NCBI RefSeq assembly: GCF_001458355.1 | Contig: NZ_CYSA01000003.1 | Location: 124,001 to 188,000 of the forward strand | Direction of reading: 5' to 3' | DNA from: Thalassovita gelatinovora | GTDB taxonomy: Bacteria; Pseudomonadota; Alphaproteobacteria; Rhodobacterales; Rhodobacteraceae | Length of the DNA: 64,000 nt | Translations under genes and position numbers: made by a program | The notes under the pieces: generated by a model | The model's database searches: none | The model's input: only the letters and a program-made list of their open reading frames with translations | What the model was told of the DNA's origin: nothing | Shown here: positions 56,822 to 64,000 of the stretch, in pieces | Layout of the letters: each line of letters opens with the position of its first letter | Numbering within the stretch: the stretch's first letter is position 1

Positions 56822-59089
56822 ATGGCTGATTTGGTTCTGGACTGGTCTCTGTTCGGCACATACGGCACCAACTTGGGTGCCTCGACCACCGTGGATACTG
56901 GCGGTGTTGCTGTTAATGTAGACTTCAACGCGGAAGACGCAGGCGCCGAAGCGCTGACCGTCAACACGGAAAATTTCGTTGCATCGGGCGAAGACTTCGA
57001 TCCCTACTCGGCATTGAAACTGCTGGGTCTGGGTGGCGAAGGCGGCACCGACGCGACGTCAAGCGTGACGCTGTCGTTTACTTCCACTGACAATGCTTTT
57101 GACAGCAACGTTCAGAATGTCAGCTTTCGGCTGAACGATGTCGATTTCGGCACCGACCCGGATAACGGCGGTAGCACGCATCTGGATGGGGTAACAATCA
57201 ACGGCTATGACGCCGAAGGCAATCTCGTTCCGGTGACGATCACGCCCGGTTCGGATGTCGGTCTGAGCGGCAACACCGTTAACGGCATGGCATCCACCTA
57301 TGAAGCCACCGATGAAGAATCCAGCGCTCTGGTGGAAATCGAAGGTCCGGTGATCCGGATCGAAATTTCCTATACCAACGGCGGTGACGATGCGCAGCGC
57401 GTCTATGTCAGTGACGTGCATTTTTCGACCCTCGAAGGCTGTGAAGAACATACCGAAGACGGGCTGGACGGCATTGTCGAAGGCACCGCTGGTGACGATC
57501 TGATCGACATTGATTACACTGGCGACCCCGAAGGCGACATGGTCGACAACGAAGACAATATCTGGCCCGATCAGTCGGAAAACGACGATATCATCGAATC
57601 TTATGACGGTGATGATACCGTTCTGGGCGGCGCCAGCGACGACACCATTGATGGCGGCGACGGCAGCGATTCGATCGAAGGCGGCGATGGGTCTGACGTG
57701 ATCACCTCGGGTCCTGGCGCTTTGGACGGCGCATTGCCCGATATGGGGTATCCGGGTCTCTATGCTGCGGATGAAGATCCCGACAATGATCGCGATTTTG
57801 TCGATGGCGGCGATGGTGCGGATACCATTTCAACCGGTGATGACGCCGATACGATCTTGAGTGGTCGCGGTTCTGACAGCATCGATGGCGGACTTGACGC
57901 TGATGAAATCGACGGTGGCAGCGGCAACGATACCATCATCGGTGGCGAAGGGTCCGACACCATCATGGCCAGCTCGGGCGATGACTTGGTCTATGGTGGG
58001 CTTGATCCGGTCTATCCTGATGCGGTCAATATCCCCGACGATACCGACCTGCGTCCCGACAATGGTCAGGATTATCTCCATGGCGGCGCCGGTGACGACA
58101 CTATTTACGGTGCCGACGACGACGATACCCTGTATGGCAGCGCCGGTGACGATTACCTCGACGGTCAGATCGACGACGACGAAATCTATGGCGGTTCGGG
58201 CGATGACACTCTGATCGGTGGCGCAGGAGATGACCTGCTGCAAGGTGGTGGCGGCGTTGATGATATCGACGGTGGCGACGGTGCCGACACGATCATGGGT
58301 ATCACCATGGGTGAAACGGTCCATGGCGGTTCGGGGGGGGACGACGACGACACCCTGATGATCTATGGTATCGGCGATTATAACCTCACTGATGTGGTTA
58401 CCGACAGCGATGGCAATGGCTTTGACGGCACGATCGAATTCCTTGATGGCACTGGTGCCGTCACCGGGACCGCGGCCTTCACCAATATCGAAAACATCGT
58501 TCCCTGTTTCACGCCGGGCACTCTGATCGCGACCCCTCAGGGCGCACGGATGGTCGAAACGCTGAAGGAAGGCGACAAGGTTATCACCCGTGACAACGGC
58601 ATTCAGGAAATCCGTTGGGTCGGTGCCCGCCGGATGAACGGGATCGAATTGGCCCGTGAACCGAAACTGCAACCGATCCTGGTGCGCAAAGGCGCTTTGG
58701 GCAACGGATTGCCGGAACGTGACATGATGGTCAGCCCGAACCACCGGATGCTGGTGACCAACGAAAAGGTCAACCTGTACTTCAACGAAACCGAAGTTCT
58801 GGCCTCTGCCAAGCACTTGGTCGGTCTGGAAGGCATCCACAAAGTGAACGTGGTGGGCACCACCTATATTCACTTCATGTTCGATCAGCACGAAGTAGTG
58901 CTGTCGGATGGGGCATGGACCGAAAGCTTCCAGCCCGGCGACATGTCGCTGAACGGCATCGGCAAAGAGCAGCGCGAAGAAATCTTCTCCTTGTTCCCTG
59001 AACTGCGCGAACAAGAAGGTGTTGGCAACTACCACGCCGCACGCCGGTCGCTGAAGAAGCATGAAGCCACGCTTCTAACCCTCAAGTAA
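56822..59089 (+). CDS. RTX calcium-binding protein with C-terminal Hint domain (first)
   Basis: A 755-residue, very acidic, Gly/Asp-rich protein with no signal peptide, likely exported by a type I secretion system. Residues about 1-210 are a beta-rich N-terminal domain. A linker VEGTAGDDLIDIDYTGDPEG is followed by RTX repeats (GGxGxDxxx nonapeptides) from about residue 262 to 500. The C-terminal Hint domain (about 562-700) starts VPCFTPGTLIATPQGARMVE with candidate nucleophile Cys562 and has the VSPNHRM block with His641. Hint folds self-cleave in inteins and Hedgehogs; whether this one does is unknown. GAGG precedes the ATG. Paralog of the next large gene. Confidence 0.9.
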   Translation: MADLVLDWSLFGTYGTNLGASTTVDTGGVAVNVDFNAEDAGAEALTVNTENFVASGEDFDPYSALKLLGLGGEGGTDATSSVTLSFTSTDNAFDSNVQNVSFRLNDVDFGTDPDNGGSTHLDGVTINGYDAEGNLVPVTITPGSDVGLSGNTVNGMASTYEATDEESSALVEIEGPVIRIEISYTNGGDDAQRVYVSDVHFSTLEGCEEHTEDGLDGIVEGTAGDDLIDIDYTGDPEGDMVDNEDNIWPDQSENDDIIESYDGDDTVLGGASDDTIDGGDGSDSIEGGDGSDVITSGPGALDGALPDMGYPGLYAADEDPDNDRDFVDGGDGADTISTGDDADTILSGRGSDSIDGGLDADEIDGGSGNDTIIGGEGSDTIMASSGDDLVYGGLDPVYPDAVNIPDDTDLRPDNGQDYLHGGAGDDTIYGADDDDTLYGSAGDDYLDGQIDDDEIYGGSGDDTLIGGAGDDLLQGGGGVDDIDGGDGADTIMGITMGETVHGGSGGDDDDTLMIYGIGDYNLTDVVTDSDGNGFDGTIEFLDGTGAVTGTAAFTNIENIVPCFTPGTLIATPQGARMVETLKEGDKVITRDNGIQEIRWVGARRMNGIELAREPKLQPILVRKGALGNGLPERDMMVSPNHRMLVTNEKVNLYFNETEVLASAKHLVGLEGIHKVNVVGTTYIHFMFDQHEVVLSDGAWTESFQPGDMSLNGIGKEQREEIFSLFPELREQEGVGNYHAARRSLKKHEATLLTLK
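57605..58310 (+). repeat. RTX nonapeptide repeat array, first protein
   Basis: A run of degenerate Gly-Gly-x-Gly-x-Asp repeats such as GGDGSDSIEGGDGSDVI and GGAGDDTIYGADDDDTLYG, expected to bind calcium as a parallel beta-roll. It is interrupted by a non-repeat insert around residues 300-325 (GALPDMGYPGLYAADEDPDN). Confidence 0.85.
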
Positions 59090-59105
59090 TCTGCCAGTTG
59101 CAGCA

Positions 59106-59171
59106 CTGATCCCCGCGTCGCGGGGATCAGATGGAAAAGGGGCCGGGGGCTGTCCCTTTTCCACCTTTTTT
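59106..59171 (+). terminator. Two-hairpin terminator after the first RTX-Hint gene
   Basis: CTGATCCCCG/CGGGGATCAG (59106-59130) is followed by GGAAAAGGG/CCCTTTTCC (59133-59162), then ACC and six T (59166-59171). The second hairpin with T-run is a good intrinsic terminator, so the two RTX genes are probably transcribed separately. Confidence 0.8.
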
Positions 59172-59556
59172 GGTCGACCTGCCGGTTCTGGTCGCCCCGT
59201 TTTAGCCTCCTTTGCCAGATCAATAGACCAAAAGCAGGGGCGCACCCTGTTTAGTCCATTGATATAATTGCAAAAATGAACAATTCCTTCGACCGTGAAG
59301 CCGATTTTGCCGCGAGACAGAACAACCCAAGTTCAGCCGCAATTTTGACGAAAACTTTCGGTGAATTAGCAATATCGAATTTCCTTACGAACGACGCTTT
59401 AACACAGAGAGTTTCGGTCGTTATCGAGTCTGAGGTAAAAATGACCAGCGTAGATCAAGCATTCGTTTCGGCAGGCATGACACCTGTATTGTCCGTGTTG
59501 CATTGCGGACTGAAACTCTTGATCCCTCAGACCAACCTCAACCTGGGGGAAAAGAG
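59172..59556 (+). other. Noncoding region upstream of the second RTX-Hint gene
   Basis: About 385 bases. A 94-codon frame at 59276-59560 overlaps the next start (its TGA uses the TG of the TTG), but it has no ribosome site, no hydrophobic pattern and no recognisable motif; I treat it as probably noncoding. GGGGGA (59545-59550) is the probable ribosome site of the next gene. Confidence 0.4.
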
Positions 59557-62241
59557 TTGAACAGCTCATTCATAATTCACGGTATCGACGTTGTTTCTGA
59601 TCCCATCGTTTCATCGCTAGCCGGCACCGGGCAAGATGGAGCGGGTCAGGTTACGTTGCAAAGTGGCACCCAGATTTTCGGCGACACCCAGATCATCGAG
59701 GTCGTCGTCGAACAAATCGAAAGCAACGGCGAACTGACCGGGGATACGCGCATCGTCGGGGTCAACGTCTTTGACACTCAAGCCGATTACGACGCTGGCA
59801 CAGTTCTTTACACATATGAGCCAGAACATAGCGCGGATTGCGGTCAGATTGCTGATACTCTGAACGGGCAGGGTGACACCTATGTTCAATTCGATGCCAG
59901 CATGCTGGTATCAAACGATGCCGGTGCCCCGGCGCTGACGACGCTGTTCCTAGCACCGGGAACGGATGCGAATGACAATTACGGGTCGTTGATCATCGAT
60001 CACCACGTCGATGTCGATCTGGACGCCGACGGGACGGTCGCTGCGGGGACTCCTGAAACCGGAAATGGCGTGTTCAACATTGCGTCCGCCAGAACCGCTT
60101 ACACCCCAGATCTCAGCGGTAAATATGTCGTCGAAGGCGACGGCGGCGACAATTATATCGATTCCATGTATCTGGGCGACCCTGAAGGGGATCGCGTCGA
60201 CAACAGTGATGCGGCTGACGGATCTGACGATGATGTCATTGCCGCCGGGGATGGCAACGATACGGTCCTGGGCGATGCCGGAAACGATTACATCGATGGC
60301 GGTGCCGGGCACGATACTCTGGAAGGTGGCGATGGCAACGATACCATTTTGGGCGGTGCTGGCAGCGACCGGATTTATGGCGGTGTCGGCAATGACAGCG
60401 CAATAGGTGGCAGCGGCAACGATAGTTTCGAAGCCTATGATGGCGACGACTATTTCGAAGCCGGAGATGGCGACGACTGGATGAACGGCGATAAAGGGAA
60501 CGACACCCTTATCGGCGGTGCTGGCAATGACTGGATGCGGTCCAGCTTCGGTAACGATTCCCTCGCGGGCGGAACTGGCGACGACTATGTCTGGTCTGGC
60601 TATGGTGACGATACCATCACGCTGGAAAACGATTTCGGCAATGACACCATCCTGATGGAAGATCAGGAAGAGGTCTATGGAGACATCCTGGACATGAGCG
60701 CCGTTAGCGACGATCTGACCGTCGATCTGCGCGACGTCAATCAAGGTGCAGGAACCGTTTCCGATGGCATATCGACCGCCAGTTTCGAAGGGGTTGAACA
60801 CCTGATCCTTGGCAGCGGCACCGACACGCTGGTGCTGGCTGATTTTTCCGGGGCCGACGCGGTCGAAGGGTTCGATGCGCCAACGGATAATGGCGATGGC
60901 AGCTATACCGGACATGATCAGTTGGATGTTTCTGGTCTGACCAACTTCGATTCCAATCCGGTCACGACCGATGATGTGACAGTGTCGGATGACGGGTCAG
61001 GCAATGCGGTGCTGGGGTTCCCCAACGGTGAAGCTCTGACCTTGGTCGGGGTGTCGCCGTCGGATGTTGCGACTACGGCGCAACTGGCAGCTTTGGGCAT
61101 TCCAACTGCATCTTTGAACGGGATCGTCGAAGGCGATTCCAGCAGTGAATTGATCGACGATTCCTTTACCGGTGATCCCGAAGGTGACCGGGTTGACGGT
61201 GACGATGCAATCGATCCGGCGGCGGGATCAAATGATGACATTATCCGCGCCGGATATGGCAACGATACCGTGCGGGCCGGACTTGGCGACGACAGTATCG
61301 ATGGTGAATTCGGCGATGACAGCCTTGATGGCGGCAGCGGAAATGACACGCTGACCGGCGGGTTGGGGGCCGATACCATGCTGGGCGGCATCGGCAACGA
61401 TGTGTTCAATATCTCCAGCGGCGATTCCGCGATGGGCGGCAAGGGGGACGATTCCTTTACCGTCGATGATAGCCTGCGCGATGGGGATCATTTCCATATC
61501 GATGGCGGGGTCGAGTATGAAACTAATGGCGATACGCTTTATGTGAATGGCCCGGCAACGATCAATTATGATCCCAGCGATCATGAAACCGGGACGGTGG
61601 AATGGATGGACGGCAGCGTCCTGCATTTTGCCGAGATCGAAAATGTCATTCATGTACCGTGCTTTACGAAAAATAGTTTAATCAAGACTTTACGGGGTGA
61701 AGTCCCCGCCTGCGAAATCCGCGCCGGGGATTTGGTGCTGACCCGCGATGACGGATTCCAACCCGTCAATTGGGCCGGATCGCGTCAACTGGGGCGTACG
61801 GAATTGCTTAGCAATCCGACTTTACGCCCGGTGTTGATCCGCAAAGGCGCACTAGGGGATCATATTCCCGATCGTGATCTGATCGTGTCGCCGCAACACC
61901 GGATGCTGATTTCGGACGCCAAGACCGAACTCTGGTTTGGAAATGAAGAAGTTTTTGTTCCAGCGATTCACTTGACTTGCCTTGATGGCGTCGAACAGCT
62001 TGGCACCGACGCGGTGACTTACGTGCATTTCATGTTCGAACAACATCAGGTGGTACAGGGCGACGGTGCCTGGAGCGAAAGCTTCCAACCCGGGGATCTG
62101 AGCCTTTTGAGCATGGATCACGCACAGCGCAATGAAATCGTGGCACTGTTTCCAGCATTGAACGACTTCAGCGCAGACAAGATTTATCCTGCGGCGCGTC
62201 CGACCCTGTCGGCAAAGGAAACCACCGTTCTATTCGGCTAA
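59557..62241 (+). CDS. RTX calcium-binding protein with C-terminal Hint domain (second)
   Basis: An 894-residue paralog of the previous RTX-Hint protein. The TTG at 59557 follows GGGGGA by six bases; a second TTG, 18 codons upstream, is less well placed. A beta-rich N-terminal part (about 1-190) precedes two RTX blocks, each introduced by a module with GDPEGDRVD (near residues 190-220 and 520-550). The C-terminal Hint domain starts VPCFTKNSLIKTLRGEVPAC with candidate nucleophile Cys702 and has VSPQHRM with His781. No signal peptide; type I export is likely. Its last 12 bases overlap the convergent nucleotidyltransferase gene. Confidence 0.88.
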   Translation: MNSSFIIHGIDVVSDPIVSSLAGTGQDGAGQVTLQSGTQIFGDTQIIEVVVEQIESNGELTGDTRIVGVNVFDTQADYDAGTVLYTYEPEHSADCGQIADTLNGQGDTYVQFDASMLVSNDAGAPALTTLFLAPGTDANDNYGSLIIDHHVDVDLDADGTVAAGTPETGNGVFNIASARTAYTPDLSGKYVVEGDGGDNYIDSMYLGDPEGDRVDNSDAADGSDDDVIAAGDGNDTVLGDAGNDYIDGGAGHDTLEGGDGNDTILGGAGSDRIYGGVGNDSAIGGSGNDSFEAYDGDDYFEAGDGDDWMNGDKGNDTLIGGAGNDWMRSSFGNDSLAGGTGDDYVWSGYGDDTITLENDFGNDTILMEDQEEVYGDILDMSAVSDDLTVDLRDVNQGAGTVSDGISTASFEGVEHLILGSGTDTLVLADFSGADAVEGFDAPTDNGDGSYTGHDQLDVSGLTNFDSNPVTTDDVTVSDDGSGNAVLGFPNGEALTLVGVSPSDVATTAQLAALGIPTASLNGIVEGDSSSELIDDSFTGDPEGDRVDGDDAIDPAAGSNDDIIRAGYGNDTVRAGLGDDSIDGEFGDDSLDGGSGNDTLTGGLGADTMLGGIGNDVFNISSGDSAMGGKGDDSFTVDDSLRDGDHFHIDGGVEYETNGDTLYVNGPATINYDPSDHETGTVEWMDGSVLHFAEIENVIHVPCFTKNSLIKTLRGEVPACEIRAGDLVLTRDDGFQPVNWAGSRQLGRTELLSNPTLRPVLIRKGALGDHIPDRDLIVSPQHRMLISDAKTELWFGNEEVFVPAIHLTCLDGVEQLGTDAVTYVHFMFEQHQVVQGDGAWSESFQPGDLSLLSMDHAQRNEIVALFPALNDFSADKIYPAARPTLSAKETTVLFG
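60235..61440 (+). repeat. Two RTX nonapeptide arrays, second protein
   Basis: A first array (about 60235-60640: GDGNDTVLGDAGNDYIDGG, GGAGNDWMRSSFGNDSLAGG) and a second (about 61240-61440: GYGNDTVRAGLGDDSIDGEF) are separated by about 600 bases of non-repeat sequence. Both carry the Gly-Gly-x-Gly-x-Asp calcium-binding pattern. Confidence 0.8.
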
Positions 62242-62823
62242 ATGGCTGGCGCGCCAACTGTCCCAAGCTTCGGGCGTATCGAGATCGATAAGGGCATGGG
62301 CATCGGGAAGCGGAACCAACTTTAGCCGGTCGCCATGCCCCGCCAGCACAGCGCGCGCACCCTGATCGCCGCGCAGGCTTTGCAATTCTTCGAAACAGTC
62401 GCGCGGAAAAACGACCGGATGCCCCGGTTTTCCATCGCTTCCACAGCCGCGGGTAATTGCGCCGGGGGCATGGGCATTCAGCACTTTGCGCAAATCCTCT
62501 GCCGTCAGTTCTGGCATATCGGCGGGCAGGATCATCGCCGCATTGACTCCATCGGGCAGGGCGCTGATGCCGGTGCGGATCGACGCGCCCATCCCTTCGG
62601 CCGCGTCGGGAACCCAGACCGGCTTAGCGATGTGATCCAGCAGCCGGGCCCGTGGATGGTCGCGCGAAGGTAGGCAGACATAGACCGGGCTTTCGGTGGC
62701 AAAGGCCCGCTCCAACACCAGCGTCAGCAACGGCATACCGGCGACGGGTTCCAGAAGTTTATCACGTTGCGGCCCCATGCGTGTGGAGCCCCCGGCGGCG
62801 AGAACAAGGATTGCGATTGTCAT
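62230..62823 (-). CDS. MobA/MocA-like nucleotidyltransferase family protein
   Basis: A 197-residue NTP-transferase-fold protein. The nucleotide-binding loop AILVLAAGGSTRMGPQRDKLLEPVAG has the AGGxSxRMG signature with the Lys of the family, and the catalytic metal site is ILPADMPELTAEDL. GKPGHPVVFPRDCFEELQSL is typical of the MocA (molybdenum cofactor cytidylyltransferase) branch, so a Mo-cofactor role is possible, though other sugar- or cofactor-nucleotide enzymes fit too. It overlaps the convergent RTX-Hint gene by 12 bases. Confidence 0.88.
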   Translation of the reverse strand: MTIAILVLAAGGSTRMGPQRDKLLEPVAGMPLLTLVLERAFATESPVYVCLPSRDHPRARLLDHIAKPVWVPDAAEGMGASIRTGISALPDGVNAAMILPADMPELTAEDLRKVLNAHAPGAITRGCGSDGKPGHPVVFPRDCFEELQSLRGDQGARAVLAGHGDRLKLVPLPDAHALIDLDTPEAWDSWRASHLAE

Positions 62824-62973
62824 GCGTATTTATGCCCCGCCGCTGGAATATAGCCAAGCTTCGGTATGGTCTTGGCAAATGTGCCTCAGTTCTATCAATC
62901 CAGAAATAGTTAACAAAAGGTAAATTTCAGCTTAATGTAGAAAATAGTTCATATAATTCTGCATGGAGTTTCG

Positions 62974-63216
62974 ATGCGACACTTGGCGACCGCCTTTGCG
63001 CTGTTCATTTGCACCGCGTTTGCATCTGGAACATGGGCGGACACCGCCGCGCCTGCGGGAGATTTGATCGACAAATTACAGCGCGCCCAAGATCACGCGC
63101 CGATCTATAGCGCCAGTTGCTGCAAAACCTGTCGCAAGGGCAAAGCCTGTGGCAATAGCTGCATTTCTAAATCCAAATCCTGCCACAAAGGTGGCGGATG
63201 CGCCTGTGATGGATAG
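62974..63216 (+). CDS. Small secreted cysteine-rich protein
   Basis: An 80-residue protein with a signal peptide (LATAFALFICTAFASGTWAD; cleavage near residue 22). The mature part has a short helical stretch and then 33 residues with eight cysteines: SCCKTCRKGKACGNSCISKS followed by KSCHKGGGCAC. This Cys/Lys-rich knot suggests a disulfide-rich or metal-binding periplasmic peptide. I recall similar CCKxCxxGKACGxxCI proteins in other proteobacteria, of unknown function. An AT-rich leader contains TTAA-CAAAAGG-TAAA (62910-62924), one mismatch from the CtrA-type TTAA-N7-TTAA site; that may be chance. Confidence 0.8.
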   Translation: MRHLATAFALFICTAFASGTWADTAAPAGDLIDKLQRAQDHAPIYSASCCKTCRKGKACGNSCISKSKSCHKGGGCACDG

Positions 63217-63240
63217 ATCGGGTCGGGACCAGCCGAAGAC

Positions 63241-64000
63241 TTAAAGCGGCCTGATTTTCAGTTTGGTGATCCGGTTTTCCTTGCGGTTAACCACTTCGAA
63301 CCGAAACCCGTGGAAGGAAAACACCTGACCAACAGTCGGGATCATTTGCGCTTCGTGGATCACCAATCCGGCAACGGTGTTGGCTTCTTCATCCGGCAGA
63401 TGCCAATCCTTGGCGCGGTTGATGTCACGAATCGTCATCGCGCCGTCGATCAGGAATTGCCCGTCCTTGGTTTTCTGGATCAAAAGCTCGGCTTCAGGAT
63501 CGAATTCATCCGTGATTTCCCCAACGATTTCTTCCAGAATATCTTCGAGCGTGATCAACCCTTCAAGCGAACCATATTCATCCACCACCAGCGCGAAATG
63601 AGTTCGTCGACGCAGGAATTGCCGCATCTGGTCGTCCAAGGTTGTGGTGTCAGGGACAAAATAGGGTGGCATGGCAACGTCGAGAATATTGAATTCCCGC
63701 AAACCTTTGGGCGATGCATCAGGGCCGAACATCAATTTGTGCATGCCGCGCAGCAAATCCTTGGCATGTACCACGCCGACGATATTGTCCGGGTCGTTGC
63801 GATAAACCGGCAGCCGCGTGTGGTTGCTTTCCAGACATTGGGACAAGATCGTTTCGGCGTCGCTATCGGCATTGATCATTTCGATCTGACTACGATGCAA
63901 CATGATTTCTTCGACTGCGCGGTCGCCCAGATCAAGCGCCCCGAGAATACGATCGCGGTCTTCTTTTTCCACCACGCCTTCGGAATGGCCCAGTTGTAGC
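63241..64000 (-). CDS. Hemolysin/CorC-type CBS-domain protein, C-terminal part (runs off window)
   Basis: Only the C-terminal part of this minus-strand gene is present; its reading frame is still open at the window end, so the N-terminal DUF21/CNNM membrane domain lies beyond. The visible part has the conserved entry EGVVEKEDRDRILGALDLGD, two CBS motifs (TRLPVYRNDPDNIVGVVHAK and HFALVVDEYGSLEGLITLED), and a C-terminal CorC/HlyC domain (FSFHGFRFEVVNRKENRITK). Such proteins are linked to Mg2+/Co2+ efflux. No start within the window is real; the GTG at 63975 is internal. Confidence 0.93.
   Translation of the reverse strand, partial: LQLGHSEGVVEKEDRDRILGALDLGDRAVEEIMLHRSQIEMINADSDAETILSQCLESNHTRLPVYRNDPDNIVGVVHAKDLLRGMHKLMFGPDASPKGLREFNILDVAMPPYFVPDTTTLDDQMRQFLRRRTHFALVVDEYGSLEGLITLEDILEEIVGEITDEFDPEAELLIQKTKDGQFLIDGAMTIRDINRAKDWHLPDEEANTVAGLVIHEAQMIPTVGQVFSFHGFRFEVVNRKENRITKLKIRPL

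Noticed and set aside
57830-59062. 410-codon minus-strand frame opposite the first RTX-Hint gene
   Set aside because: Repetitive Val/Ile/Ala pattern is simply the complement of the Gly/Asp RTX codons.
58505-59089. Intein in the RTX protein
   Set aside because: The Hint domain is C-terminal with no extein after it and no terminal His-Asn followed by Cys/Ser/Thr, so protein splicing is not supported.
59276-59560. 94-codon frame overlapping the second RTX-Hint start
   Set aside because: No ribosome site, no motif, no secretion or membrane pattern; the four-base overlap alone is not enough.
57605-61440. Regular DNA repeats resembling a CRISPR array
   Set aside because: They are degenerate in-frame RTX codons inside coding sequence, with no identical repeats or unique spacers.

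Overview
The window is chromosomal DNA from an alphaproteobacterium, most probably a Rhodobacterales (Roseobacter-group) species. The evidence is a moderately GC-rich, dense, housekeeping gene set with group-typical arrangements: trpG-trpD-trpC-moaC-moeA-lexA, a ZauP-like coiled-coil gene overlapping zapA, bolA-grxD, a GTA-type endolysin/holin pair, a class II (B12) ribonucleotide reductase, and RTX proteins ending in a Hint domain. Species cannot be named from the sequence alone. No insertion sequence, CRISPR array, rRNA or replication origin was seen.

Layout. 0-5 kb: end of a CBS-domain gene, coaD, a membrane-anchored orphan, an alpha/beta hydrolase, gap followed by an overlooked 47-residue membrane protein, and a DUF808 membrane protein divergent from gap. 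5-12.3 kb: a transmembrane chemoreceptor, tkt, the zauP-like/zapA cell-division pair, a DedA gene pair, grxD and bolA with a probable tiny gene between them. 12.3-19.5 kb: purL, a LysR regulator, and a divergent indolepyruvate:ferredoxin oxidoreductase gene whose reading frame is broken by an exact 67-bp tandem duplication. 19.6-26.5 kb: an acyltransferase, murI, the cytochrome c maturation genes ccmE, ccmF and ccmH with a phage-like lysis pair nested between ccmE and ccmF, and an enoyl-CoA hydratase. 26.7-33 kb: gltA, gltX, comEC, and lexA with a clear SOS box. 32.3-42.7 kb: a long minus-strand run trpG-trpD-ung-trpC-moaC-moeA with overlapping stops and starts, a YibQ-like deacetylase, a pseudouridine synthase, and ppiD-trpE. 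42.7-49 kb: an aminotransferase, a membrane acyltransferase, gpt, fabI, pdxH, a double cold-shock protein, a DUF192 protein and tRNA-Pro. 49-56 kb: nrdJ, a soluble chemoreceptor, dsbB, a second DedA-like gene and tRNA-Leu. 56-64 kb: two large calcium-binding RTX proteins with Hint domains, a MobA-like nucleotidyltransferase, a small secreted cysteine-rich protein, and the end of a CorC/HlyC-type gene that leaves the window.

How the genes relate. Most loci are core metabolism: glycolysis, pentose phosphate and TCA entry, tryptophan and molybdopterin synthesis, fatty-acid and cofactor synthesis. DNA-damage and DNA-uptake functions cluster at 29-35 kb (comEC, lexA, ung). Cell-envelope redox functions (ccmE/F/H, dsbB) lie apart. 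The least ordinary parts are the frameshifting duplication, the GTA-type lysis pair inside the ccm genes, the two RTX-Hint genes with long upstream regions, the candidate operators near gap, the IOR gene and nrdJ, and several genes below 50 codons.
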